Source of the DNA: a virus
IMG/VR virus record: IMGVR_UViG_3300045999_010304
Span: 1-26,501 of that record
Strand: one strand, 5' to 3'
Length of the DNA stretch: 26,501 nt
The notes under the pieces are model-generated. The model was not told the origin of the DNA, did not search any database, and worked only from the letters and a program-made list of their open reading frames with translations. This document shows, one piece after another, positions 20,293 through 26,460 of this stretch (its first letter is position 1; each line of letters starts with the position of its first letter). Both the position numbers and the translations under genes were made by a program.

Positions 20293-20745
20293 ATGATGTT
20301 GAATGAACGAATAGAACAGTATACTCCAATTAAGTATAATCAATGGTATTGGTGGAGACGATTCAAATCGCGTGATACATTACACAAATATCAACCACTT
20401 GAAGCCAAAATTAAAAATGGTGATTTTGAAGTAAGTGATTATCATTGGTGGAAGTTATGGGAAGATGAATTGGAGAAAGAAGCTATAACCAAATTGGAAG
20501 ATCCTGATAAACAACATGAACTTAGATGTTTATTTGGAGAACGCAAACGTAGGTTAGCTGAAGACTATATTAAAGACGAAGCCAAGATACTAGAAGCAAT
20601 GTATAAAGACTTCCGTGTTGAGCTTAAAATGAAACAAGAAGAAGTAGAAGATGAAATGCTTCAGTTTGAAGGTACATTGTCAGAATTCTATTATTATATT
20701 TATAACAAAAAGAAAACAAATGGAAATCAAAGACATCCTCAGTGA
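20293..20745 (+). CDS. Hypothetical protein, 150 aa
   Basis: Not recognised. It is rich in Trp, Tyr, Lys and Glu (YNQWYWWRRFKSRDTLHKY near the start; DYHWWKLWEDELEKEA), and mostly helical in character with a coiled-coil-like C-terminal half. The first of two adjacent ATGs (20293) is used since it has the common AATAAGGTT context. The end overlaps the next gene by 26 bases. Confidence 0.6.
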   Translation: MMLNERIEQYTPIKYNQWYWWRRFKSRDTLHKYQPLEAKIKNGDFEVSDYHWWKLWEDELEKEAITKLEDPDKQHELRCLFGERKRRLAEDYIKDEAKILEAMYKDFRVELKMKQEEVEDEMLQFEGTLSEFYYYIYNKKKTNGNQRHPQ

Positions 20746-20917
20746 ATTAATCACAGTAGCAACAAATGTATTGAATGAAAAAGGTCAACCTGAAAATTTC
20801 GATTTGGAAGACTTCATCTCAGCAATGGAAAGTTATTATGAAGAATTGGACGAGATAGGAGCATTTCATTTTGAAGATGAAGGTGACGGATATGAGTTTG
20901 ACGAAGACGAATATTAA
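20720..20917 (+). CDS. Small acidic protein, 65 aa
   Basis: The start at 20720 (MEIKDILSELITVATNVLNEKG) lies inside the preceding gene; an earlier ATG at 20651 is less likely because it would add a frame-shadow stretch. The protein is very acidic at its C-terminus (FEDEGDGYEFDEDEY). Acidic mini-proteins in phages can mimic DNA and block host enzymes, but this is only a class resemblance. Confidence 0.55.
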   Translation: MEIKDILSELITVATNVLNEKGQPENFDLEDFISAMESYYEELDEIGAFHFEDEGDGYEFDEDEY

Positions 20918-20936
20918 TCAATTAAATTAAAATACC

Positions 20937-21200
20937 ATGAATAGAAATCAGCATCGCCTCCTCAATGACATTCAAATAGCAGACATTACATCTCAGGTAG
21001 CTTACGATTTAATCAAGTATAAAACAGAAACAGCAGAAGTGTTAATAGATCATTATTTGAGGGGTGATGCTGAGGGATTATTCGCTATAGTAAGTGAATG
21101 GATTGAAGTGGCTGAAGATGAAATAAAAAGACAACTCAATATGGAGTTAACAGAAGATTCATTTGATGATGATAATTACACTCCAAGTTACGATTTTTAA
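20937..21200 (+). CDS. Hypothetical protein, 87 aa
   Basis: Not recognised. Mainly helical and acidic, with a basic start (MNRNQHRLL) and an Asp-rich end (SFDDDNYTPSYDF). It is followed 1 base later by a small membrane protein. Confidence 0.55.
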   Translation: MNRNQHRLLNDIQIADITSQVAYDLIKYKTETAEVLIDHYLRGDAEGLFAIVSEWIEVAEDEIKRQLNMELTEDSFDDDNYTPSYDF

Positions 21201-21201
21201 T

Positions 21202-21345
21202 ATGGTTGTAATATCTATCGTTATATTAACTTTAATAGTATTTGTATTTTCATTTACTTCATATATTGATAATAAACCAAAATCAAATAAGATAAGGAAG
21301 TGGTGGAGTAAATATATTACTGATTTAGATGATAATTATAATTAA
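21202..21345 (+). CDS. Small membrane protein, 47 aa
   Basis: Start at 21202, since the upstream ATGs (21163) lie in the preceding gene. One N-terminal span (MVVISIVILTLIVFVFSFTS), then a basic segment with KWWSKY and an acidic tail. The KEWWSK-like ending also appears in the small membrane protein at 25582-25749. Function unknown. Confidence 0.5.
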   Translation: MVVISIVILTLIVFVFSFTSYIDNKPKSNKIRKWWSKYITDLDDNYN

Positions 21346-21377
21346 TTTGGTGGGCAGCTTAAAGCTGCCTACCTTCA
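21346..21377 (+). promoter_or_regulatory. Promoter whose spacer is a perfect hairpin (copy 1)
   Basis: TTTG (21346-21349), 20 bases, TACCTTCA (21370-21377). The spacer together with the box edges (21349-21373) forms an 11-bp inverted repeat around a 3-base loop: GGTGGGCAGCT / AGCTGCCTACC, with one G-T. The G of the -33 box and TACC of the -7 box are part of the stem. The box lies 15 bases before the ATG at 21393. The same arrangement recurs at 22369. Confidence 0.75.
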
Positions 21378-21392
21378 TTCAAATAATAAGTT

Positions 21393-21926
21393 ATGAAAAC
21401 ATTAATAATTCATCCACACGACGAATCAACACATTTCCTAAAACCAATATACGAGAGTATACCTAATAAAACAGTTATTACTGGTGGTTGGGGTATTGTT
21501 GAAGTAAGGACTCTAATTTCAATGCATGATCGAATAATAATGATGGGTCATGGTTCACCTAAAGGTTTATTTGGAATTAATTTTAATCGTAGTTATGTTA
21601 TAGATGAGGATACAGTAGACTCACTTCAATATAAAAAATGTATATTCATTTGGTGTCATGCTGATCAATTTGTAAAACAAAATGGTTTGAAGGGATTATA
21701 TAGTGGTATGTTTGTAAGTGAAGTAACTGAAGCATTAATATATAAATTGAAAGGTGATAAACAATTAGTAACCGAATCAAATAACACATTTGCATTTATG
21801 CTTGGCTCAGTTATTAACCAACCACTTCCCGAAATATATAAGCAAGTCAAAAAGGATTATGGTTGGTTAGCGGAGCGAAATGAAATAGCTAAATACAATC
21901 ATGAAAGATTAGCATTGGCAGAGTAA
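21393..21926 (+). CDS. Caspase-like (clan CD type) protein
   Basis: The 177 aa protein shows the two hallmark strands of clan CD cysteine peptidases: HDRIIMMGHGSPKG (45-58, hydrophobic strand then GHG with the catalytic His) and KKCIFIWCHADQFVKQNG (81-98, hydrophobic strand then Cys). The opening (MKTLIIHPHDESTHFL) and the SGMFVSEVTEAL block look like a conserved small family in Bacteroidota and their phages. The protein is shorter than caspases or gingipains. No prodomain or partner is visible. The His and Cys are in place, but activity is inferred. It is driven by the hairpin promoter. Confidence 0.65.
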   Translation: MKTLIIHPHDESTHFLKPIYESIPNKTVITGGWGIVEVRTLISMHDRIIMMGHGSPKGLFGINFNRSYVIDEDTVDSLQYKKCIFIWCHADQFVKQNGLKGLYSGMFVSEVTEALIYKLKGDKQLVTESNNTFAFMLGSVINQPLPEIYKQVKKDYGWLAERNEIAKYNHERLALAE

Positions 21927-21940
21927 AGGTATTATATTCA
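21915..21940 (+). promoter_or_regulatory. Promoter-like GGCAG..AAGGT element (copy 1)
   Basis: TTGGCAG (21915-21921), AAAGGT and TATATTCA (21933-21940), 27 bases before the ATG at 21968. Its 26 bases differ from 22649-22674 at 4 positions, with the same spacing. TTG to -7 is 15 bases, unlike the N20 promoters. Part lies in the end of the caspase-like gene. Confidence 0.5.
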
Positions 21941-21967
21941 TACAAATAAAAAATAAAAATAAAAGTT

Positions 21968-22363
21968 ATGAAAAAATCAACACTCCTCGCAGAATTCGAC
22001 CAAGCAGTACACATTGTAGACAGTTCATTTCCATCATTGTATACTAAGGATGATGTAATTAGGGTGCTTAGGAATCTTGAAGCTACTCTTAAAGACTTTA
22101 TAAATGAAAAAGAAGAAACATATGAATCAATTATTAATATCACTCCTGAACAGTATGATACGCTGATTGATAATATTGCTGATGAGGTTGATAATAATAT
22201 AAGTACTGGTGGTTGCATTGATGGATATGATTTCTCCTTAGCATACAATGAAATCCAAGTAGACAGTATCTCAGTTAGTAGAGATAATCTTAGGGATGTT
22301 ATTGAACAAGTAGTTAATGAGTGGGTAGTTGATATAAAGAATGATGACGATTGTGGTTGTTAA
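21968..22363 (+). CDS. Hypothetical acidic protein, 131 aa
   Basis: Not recognised. Acidic and mostly helical; the C-terminus ends DDDCGC, two cysteines at the very end that could be a metal or disulfide site. Three Ile/Asn/Asp-rich blocks alternate. It lies between two promoters and is probably a single-gene unit. Confidence 0.6.
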   Translation: MKKSTLLAEFDQAVHIVDSSFPSLYTKDDVIRVLRNLEATLKDFINEKEETYESIINITPEQYDTLIDNIADEVDNNISTGGCIDGYDFSLAYNEIQVDSISVSRDNLRDVIEQVVNEWVVDIKNDDDCGC

Positions 22364-22368
22364 TTAAA

Positions 22369-22400
22369 TTTGGTGGGCGGCTTTAAGCCGCCTACCTTCA
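22369..22400 (+). promoter_or_regulatory. Promoter whose spacer is a perfect hairpin (copy 2)
   Basis: TTTG (22369-22372), 20 bases, TACCTTCA (22393-22400), and an inverted repeat GGTGGGCGGCT / AGCCGCCTACC (22372-22396). Compared with copy 1, an A-T pair in the stem has become G-C, with both sides changed. It lies 15 bases before the ATG at 22416. Confidence 0.75.
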
Positions 22401-22415
22401 TCTAAATCAAATAAT

Positions 22416-22607
22416 ATGAATGAAATTCAAATGTATGATGCTATAACAGCATTCGGAAGACAAGTAATATATGATGTAATGGAGTTAGCAGCATGTTGTG
22501 ATCTTAAGGTAGCACATAAGTCATTTAAAAGCCTAAATATGAATCGACATGCCGAGTGTATTGAATATATGTTTAAAGCAGAATTGAATAAAAAATCAAA
22601 TAAATAG
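22416..22607 (+). CDS. Hypothetical protein, 63 aa
   Basis: Not recognised. Small, helical in character, with a double cysteine (LAACCDLK). Its only notable context is the hairpin promoter 15 bases before it. Confidence 0.5.
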   Translation: MNEIQMYDAITAFGRQVIYDVMELAACCDLKVAHKSFKSLNMNRHAECIEYMFKAELNKKSNK

Positions 22608-22630
22608 CTTATAGCTCACACACCACCCCA

Positions 22631-22652
22631 CCTAATCCGTATATACGATTGG
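22631..22652. promoter_or_regulatory. Inverted repeat, possible operator
   Basis: CCTAATC-CGTATATACG-ATTGG: a perfect 10-bp palindrome (CGTATATACG) flanked by near-complementary arms. It overlaps the start of the GGCAG..AAGGT promoter element (22649-22674), so it could be a repressor site. No T-run follows, so a terminator is less likely. Confidence 0.45.
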
Positions 22653-22674
22653 CAGGGTTAAGGTCATATATTCA
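22649..22674 (+). promoter_or_regulatory. Promoter-like GGCAG..AAGGT element (copy 2)
   Basis: TTGGCAG, TTAAGGT and TATATTCA (22667-22674), 20 bases before the ATG at 22695. It lies in non-coding sequence, so its similarity to 21915-21940 is not explained by protein constraint. Confidence 0.55.
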
Positions 22675-22694
22675 ATCAAATAAAAAATTAAAGC

Positions 22695-22877
22695 ATGAAA
22701 GAATTCAAAATTATCGAATCACGCCCAGCAACATACTATTGGGAGTTCATCGTTAAGGCGGAAAATGAGAATGAAGCGCTAGAGAAAGTACTTAACAGTG
22801 AGGTAGAAGTAGGCGAATCATGGTGTGAAGAAAGTGATAGTGATGAAAGTGAATTTGAAGTATACATAAATGAATAA
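22695..22877 (+). CDS. Hypothetical acidic protein, 60 aa
   Basis: Not recognised. A beta-strand-rich start (MKEFKIIESRPATYYWEFIVKAENENEALEKVL) resembles small phage proteins of the 'x.v.A.n..eA...v' type, then a strongly acidic end (EESDSDESEFEVYINE). It is the first gene of a tightly packed run to 23998. Confidence 0.55.
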   Translation: MKEFKIIESRPATYYWEFIVKAENENEALEKVLNSEVEVGESWCEESDSDESEFEVYINE

Positions 22878-22881
22878 AGAT

Positions 22882-23091
22882 ATGACAGCACAGGAAAAAG
22901 CAATCAAATTAGTATCAATGAACGAGTTAATAGTATTAGCAGAGGTAGGTAATAAATTAACACCAACCGAACGTAATAGCATTGCTAAACGCCAAGCAAT
23001 TGAAACTTGTAATGAGGTATTAGGGTTTATGGGTGCGGATAGAGGTTATTCATTTTGGGTTGAAGTAAAACAAGAATTAGAAAAATTATGA
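22882..23091 (+). CDS. Small protein, tandem paralogue A
   Basis: The start is placed at 22882 (MTAQEKAIKLV) because it lines up with the start of the next gene (MTPQEKAIELV); an ATG at 22870 lies in the preceding gene. The C-terminal YSFWVEVKQELEKL also matches the neighbour's YFQEVKIEIEKL. This is a small helical family common in phages; function unknown. It overlaps the next gene by 4 bases. Confidence 0.6.
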   Translation: MTAQEKAIKLVSMNELIVLAEVGNKLTPTERNSIAKRQAIETCNEVLGFMGADRGYSFWVEVKQELEKL

Positions 23092-23315
23092 CACCACAAG
23101 AAAAAGCGATAGAATTAGTTGATCATTTCATGGATCTAAGCGAAGAGCAAGAGTATGATACGCCAAGGTATATGTCTAAGGAAATGGCTATAAAATGTGC
23201 GTTGATAGCAGTAAATGAAATTATTAATAGTGAAAAATTTATTTGGGGTGGGTATAATGGAGATGAATATAGAAGGTATTTCCAGGAGGTAAAAATTGAA
23301 ATTGAAAAATTATGA
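23088..23315 (+). CDS. Small protein, tandem paralogue B
   Basis: The 75 aa protein belongs to the same family as the gene before it (common ends MTxQEKAIxLV and EVKxExEKL). The middle has diverged (MSKEMAIKCALIAVNEII). It overlaps the preceding and following genes by ATGA. Confidence 0.6.
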   Translation: MTPQEKAIELVDHFMDLSEEQEYDTPRYMSKEMAIKCALIAVNEIINSEKFIWGGYNGDEYRRYFQEVKIEIEKL

Positions 23316-23701
23316 GTACATTTACAATTGATTTCTTCGAATTAGCAATGTTAGCCGAAGCGTGTATACCGCCACGTCCAATTGCTCGAGCCATGTTTTG
23401 GCAAAGCTTAACAGACAAATATTGGTATCAATTGACCGAAGGAGAACGCGCTCATATGTTTGAGTGGTTGCAGAAGAGTTGGGTGTATGAGGAGAGTTTG
23501 GAGAAGGAAGAGGATACTCAGGAATTCCATGCTAGATTCAATCCAGATAACCAATATATGGTTACGACCAATTACGAAGGTAAGGTACAGGAACATAGAG
23601 CATTTAAAATGAGAGATAGATACTATATAAAACGCAATACGTGGATAACAGAGGAGAGTATTGTATCGGTTGAGAAATATACACCAATAAGAGAATACTA
23701 A
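23312..23701 (+). CDS. Conserved hypothetical protein, 129 aa
   Basis: The opening (FTIDFFELAMLAEACIPPRPIARAMFW) looks like a conserved small family of Bacteroidota phages and plasmids, but I can give no function. The second half is beta-rich with many charged residues (YMVTTNYEGKVQEHRAFKMRDRYYIKR). No catalytic motif is evident. Overlap with the upstream gene (ATGA) indicates coupling. Confidence 0.6.
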   Translation: MSTFTIDFFELAMLAEACIPPRPIARAMFWQSLTDKYWYQLTEGERAHMFEWLQKSWVYEESLEKEEDTQEFHARFNPDNQYMVTTNYEGKVQEHRAFKMRDRYYIKRNTWITEESIVSVEKYTPIREY

Positions 23702-23702
23702 T

Positions 23703-23894
23703 ATGACAGCAAAAGAAATAGAACAATTAGCCGAAACGCAATGGGAAGGATGTCACCATTGTGATGATAATGATAAATACTTTTGGATTAAGGGATATGT
23801 AATTGGTTATTTAAATGCTAGAGTGGATAATATAGAAAAACAGATGGAAGCAAGTCGTGCTAAAATAGCAGAAATGTTAATTAATAATCAATGA
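23703..23894 (+). CDS. Hypothetical protein, 63 aa
   Basis: Not recognised. It contains a CHHCDD block (17-22), which could bind zinc, and a helix (RVDNIEKQMEASRAKIAEML) of coiled-coil character. Coupled to the next gene by ATGA. Confidence 0.55.
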   Translation: MTAKEIEQLAETQWEGCHHCDDNDKYFWIKGYVIGYLNARVDNIEKQMEASRAKIAEMLINNQ

Positions 23895-23998
23895 ACATGA
23901 AGAACGAACAGTATTGGAATGGATTTATTTTAGGATTATTTGTAGGAGGTATTATTGGTATTGTGATATATGATTTAGTTATAAGAGGTATATTATAA
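23891..23998 (+). CDS. Single-span mini-protein, 35 aa
   Basis: A short frame starting in the stop of the gene before (ATGA), or 6 bases later at a second ATG. It encodes one Gly-rich membrane span (GFILGLFVGGIIGIVIYDLVI). The coupling and clean hydrophobic segment support it as real. Function unknown. Confidence 0.5.
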   Translation: MNMKNEQYWNGFILGLFVGGIIGIVIYDLVIRGIL

Positions 23999-24011
23999 AA
24001 ACAAATAAACT

Positions 24012-24230
24012 ATGGCACAACAAACAGCAATGCAAATCATGTACGATGAATTGATGGTATATGAATATACAATACCATTAGAATTGATTATTAAGTGTAA
24101 GGAGTTGATTGATGTTGAGAATGAGCAGATAATGAAAGCATTTTCCGATGGACAACAAACACCTATGAATCATCCAACTCTTCCACATTATAGTAGAGAT
24201 GAATATTACAATGAACAATATGGAAAATAA
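24012..24230 (+). CDS. Small conserved hypothetical protein, 72 aa
   Basis: Not assigned. A helical first half (MQIMYDELMVYEYTIPLELIIKCKELIDVE) and a polar, Tyr/Gln-rich C-terminus (DGQQTPMNHPTLPHYSRDEYYNEQYGK). The pattern is common among small phage genes. The 3' end overlaps the next gene. Confidence 0.55.
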   Translation: MAQQTAMQIMYDELMVYEYTIPLELIIKCKELIDVENEQIMKAFSDGQQTPMNHPTLPHYSRDEYYNEQYGK

Positions 24231-24426
24231 CATAGCAGCCGGAGATACAATAAAAACAAAGGTGGGTGGGCCATATAAGGTTATTAGCGTTAAGGATAAT
24301 TTAGTAACGTTTAAGATGAAAAACGGAATTGGAATGACTATAACACAACACGTGACGGAATTGATTAAGAATGTTGAGTTGAATTGTGAATATAGTGGAT
24401 TACCATCTGTTAAGGCATATGAATAA
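24211..24426 (+). CDS. Small beta protein resembling the YodC (DUF2158) type
   Basis: AAGDTIKTKVGGPYKVISV resembles the GDxVxLKSGGPxMxV block of YodC-like proteins, a small SH3-like fold. In-frame ATGs at 24199, 24211 and 24220 are all possible; I use 24211. It overlaps the gene before it by 20 bases. Function unknown. Confidence 0.55.
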   Translation: MNNMENNIAAGDTIKTKVGGPYKVISVKDNLVTFKMKNGIGMTITQHVTELIKNVELNCEYSGLPSVKAYE

Positions 24427-24447
24427 ACCCAGTAAATAAACACAAAT

Positions 24448-24576
24448 ATGAACAATAAACAATCAAATAAAATAGAAAACGTATTGTTTGTTATAGCGAT
24501 GATAGTCGGTTCGTTTGCTATTGTGTTGGGGTTTCTAGCGTTGGTGGGCAAGATAGTGATGAGTATATTTAGTTAA
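24448..24576 (+). CDS. Single-span mini-protein, 42 aa
   Basis: A short frame starting MNNKQSNKIENVLFVIAMIV with one long hydrophobic span (VLFVIAMIVGSFAIVLGFLA) and a short end. The length, start context (ACAAATATG) and clear span support it. Function unknown. Confidence 0.5.
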   Translation: MNNKQSNKIENVLFVIAMIVGSFAIVLGFLALVGKIVMSIFS

Positions 24577-24586
24577 ATAAATAAGT

Positions 24587-24793
24587 ATGAAAAATAAAGT
24601 ATGGTATAAAATAGAAATTGCGACGGAGGAACAAAATGTATCAATATATCCAACTGAAACCTATGATGGTATCATTGTAGAAACAAAAGAATTGGATGAT
24701 AAAACGGGAAGTCCAAAACTATATCTTAATAAAAATGAGATGGAATTGTTGATTGAAAGAATGATAGATATGATGAAATATGTTAAACAGTAA
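24587..24793 (+). CDS. Hypothetical protein, 68 aa
   Basis: Not recognised. Beta-rich first half (VWYKIEIATEEQNVSIYPTETYDG) and an amphipathic C-terminal helix (MELLIERMIDMMKYV). It ends 4 bases before the next ATG. Confidence 0.55.
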   Translation: MKNKVWYKIEIATEEQNVSIYPTETYDGIIVETKELDDKTGSPKLYLNKNEMELLIERMIDMMKYVKQ

Positions 24794-24797
24794 TAAT

Positions 24798-25091
24798 ATG
24801 AAAACATATAGAAAAATAGCAACAGTACAAGCTAAGATATTTGAAGAAGGTGATGAAGATGGATTCATAACCAGATATTACAATGATGAAGATGTTGATG
24901 ATGATGGATGTATTCACACTTCAGGTTTTGTTGGAGAACATGAGATTAAAGTACCATATGTATCTACATTGGAAAATCAAAAACATTTAAGCCATGGGTT
25001 TGGTAGGGAATATTTGTGTGTGGGTATTAAAGGAGAGAGATGGTTGGTTGAAAAAGAAATATTCGAATCAACATACGAAGAAATAAATTAA
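24798..25091 (+). CDS. Small phage protein with C-terminal KGE...FESTYE motif
   Basis: The start is placed at 24798 (MKTYRKIATVQAKIFEEGDE). The end (LCVGIKGERWLVEKEIFESTYEEI) matches a widespread small phage protein type whose C-terminus reads like GEKYPCKPDIFEATYE, and the N-terminal YRK..TVQA also fits it. The middle differs by a long acidic block (NDEDVDDDGCIH). Function unknown. Confidence 0.65.
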   Translation: MKTYRKIATVQAKIFEEGDEDGFITRYYNDEDVDDDGCIHTSGFVGEHEIKVPYVSTLENQKHLSHGFGREYLCVGIKGERWLVEKEIFESTYEEIN

Positions 25092-25101
25092 ATAATAAAA
25101 T

Positions 25102-25263
25102 ATGAGCGCAAGTAATGTAGTTATGTTGTTAGGTTGGTTAATTTTAATGGTAAGTTTTATGTGGCCGAGTAATAAATGGGGAGGAATCGTAGTAAAAACC
25201 GCCTTATCTGCGCTGAGTACTGGCCTTTTTTTAGCGAACGCTATACATACTTTTGTATCGTAA
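25102..25263 (+). CDS. Small membrane protein, 53 aa
   Basis: Two hydrophobic segments (VVMLLGWLILMVSFMW and VKTALSALSTGLFLANAIH) joined by a short polar loop. It is the last gene before the terminator at 25287. Function unknown. Confidence 0.55.
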   Translation: MSASNVVMLLGWLILMVSFMWPSNKWGGIVVKTALSALSTGLFLANAIHTFVS

Positions 25264-25286
25264 GGGTGGAAAACAAATTAGCGGGT

Positions 25287-25320
25287 GGGGACGTGGTTTT
25301 TTACTAACGTCCCCTTTTGT
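25287..25320 (+). terminator. Intrinsic terminator closing the small-gene block
   Basis: GGGGACGT (25287-25294) and ACGTCCCC (25307-25314) form a perfect 8-bp stem with a T-rich loop, followed by TTTTGT. It lies 24 bases after the last stop codon. Confidence 0.85.
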
Positions 25321-25581
25321 TATTAGTAGTGTATAGTATGTGGAATGAGGTGGTGTAGGTGGATGATGGTGTTGGGCAGAGTTCTGTTTTTTCTTCGCCA
25401 CTCCACACTTTTTTTATCGACAAGCAATACTTTTTTATTGCTAAGCAATACGACTTTTTTTTGTCTAAACCAAATTTGTTTTTGTCAAGATTTTTTTGTA
25501 ACTTCACCCCAATTTTAAGTTTTTTTTTTTTTGCTTAGAATTTTTTTTTTGTCGGCGGAGTTTTTTTCTTACATTCACGCC
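25321..25581 (+). other. T-tract-rich control region without genes
   Basis: About 260 bases with no credible coding sequence. It has many runs of 6-13 T on the + strand (for example 25520-25532 and 25541-25550), often followed by GTC. AAGCAATAC occurs twice, 21 bases apart (25422-25430 and 25443-25451). A promoter-like site lies at 25475-25506, and another at 25548-25577 (TTTG, 18 bases, TACATTCA) ends 4 bases before the ATG at 25582. Phased T-tracts bend DNA and are favoured by AT-hooks; the AT-hook gene lies just downstream. Confidence 0.6.
25475..25506 (+). promoter_or_regulatory. Promoter, TTTG-N20-TAACTTCA
   Basis: TTTG (25475-25478), exactly 20 bases, TAACTTCA (25499-25506). It lies 75 bases before the ATG at 25582, so the message would carry a T-rich leader. 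Confidence 0.5.
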
Positions 25582-25749
25582 ATGAAAGCATTTTTTTTTA
25601 TTAGTATGTTTGTGATTGCCTGGACTCTTAAGGATAATCCTAGATATGGTGCTATATGGAGAGCCTATAAGATTTTTTTCACCGTATTATTAGCTACACT
25701 CATGTTGGATTTTGCTAAGAAATCACTTAAAGAATGGTGGAGTAAGTAG
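25582..25749 (+). CDS. Small membrane protein, 55 aa
   Basis: I start at 25582 rather than 25531: the earlier start would read through T-tract and promoter sequence. The protein has two hydrophobic segments (AFFFISMFVIAWTL and IFFTVLLATLMLDF) and a basic end (KKSLKEWWSK). The coding sequence itself contains T-runs. Function unknown. Confidence 0.5.
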   Translation: MKAFFFISMFVIAWTLKDNPRYGAIWRAYKIFFTVLLATLMLDFAKKSLKEWWSK

Positions 25750-25797
25750 GTTTTTTTTGTCACAACATCCATCGTACATTCACCGAAATTAATAGTT

Positions 25798-26427
25798 ATG
25801 AAAGTTATAGAAAAACAATGGAAATACGGGAGTTTTTTAGCATACGACGAGATCGATGAGGAGTTTTTGGCAACCGAGAAGGGTATTCGTGTACTACCAG
25901 CGCCTTTTTTTTACGACAAGAAGTTATATTTTGAATTAAAACGCCGATACGAACCGGGTGAGAAAGCAATATTCCCCAACGGCGGATATGAGGTGGTGGA
26001 TATGAGTGGAGGCATCCGCTCGTACGACCTGGATCAGATAATCATCCACCCCCAGGTACTCCAACACAAGAAGATGTTGGATAAAATGGCTCGCCGCGCC
26101 GAGAAACAAGCTAAGAAACGTGAACGTACAATGAAAAAGATTGGACGTGAGAATAAACCCAAGCAAGGACGTAGGGGACGCCCAGCGATTGATCCAGCAC
26201 TCAAGGCAGCCAGAGCTGCACTCAAGGTAGAAGCCGGAGTGAGGAGTGGAGGTAAGCGTGGGCGTCCCAAATCGAGTGAGCCCAAGACGGTGTCTACACC
26301 TAAGATCTCTGGTGGTAGAAGAGGGCGTCCGGCGCTCACAGCAGAAGCGATCAAGCAACGTGCAGCAGACAAAGCAGCTACCACTAAACGTAGTGGTGGT
26401 AAGCGAGGTAGACCACGTCGGTCGTAA
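25798..26427 (+). CDS. Protein with four AT-hooks, probable DNA-binding architectural protein
   Basis: AT-hooks (core RGRP, flanked by basic residues) bind the minor groove of AT-rich DNA. This 209 aa protein has four: RRGRP at 125-129, KRGRP at 153-157, RRGRP at 174-178 and KRGRP at 202-206, each after a Gly and three of them in a GGxRGRP setting. Residues 1-90 form a separate globular domain of unknown type (WKYGSFLAYDEIDEEFLATEKG, then AIFPNGGYEVVDM). A Lys/Arg-rich helix (92-122) links it to the hooks. The gene is visibly richer in GC than its neighbours. The upstream T-tracts are natural hook targets, so autoregulation is possible. A -7-like TACATTCA (25775-25782) lies 15 bases before the start. 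Confidence 0.85.
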   Translation: MKVIEKQWKYGSFLAYDEIDEEFLATEKGIRVLPAPFFYDKKLYFELKRRYEPGEKAIFPNGGYEVVDMSGGIRSYDLDQIIIHPQVLQHKKMLDKMARRAEKQAKKRERTMKKIGRENKPKQGRRGRPAIDPALKAARAALKVEAGVRSGGKRGRPKSSEPKTVSTPKISGGRRGRPALTAEAIKQRAADKAATTKRSGGKRGRPRRS

Positions 26428-26460
26428 TTATTTTTCGTATATTTATCGAAATTAAAAATT

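Noticed and set aside
22608-22694. tRNA or small RNA gene
   Set aside because: Only an inverted repeat and a promoter-like box are visible; no T-arm or acceptor stem can be formed.
24078-24551. 157-codon minus-strand frame
   Set aside because: It covers parts of three short + strand genes with good starts and overlaps; composition (Ile/Phe-rich) is typical of antisense AT-rich sequence.
25304-25507. 67-codon minus-strand frame, Lys-rich
   Set aside because: The Lys codons come from the T-tracts; it overlaps the terminator and a promoter and has no homologous look.
25936-26384. Two long minus-strand frames opposite the AT-hook gene
   Set aside because: The AT-hook frame is clearly coding (four hooks in one phase); the antisense frames are shadows of its GC-richer codons.
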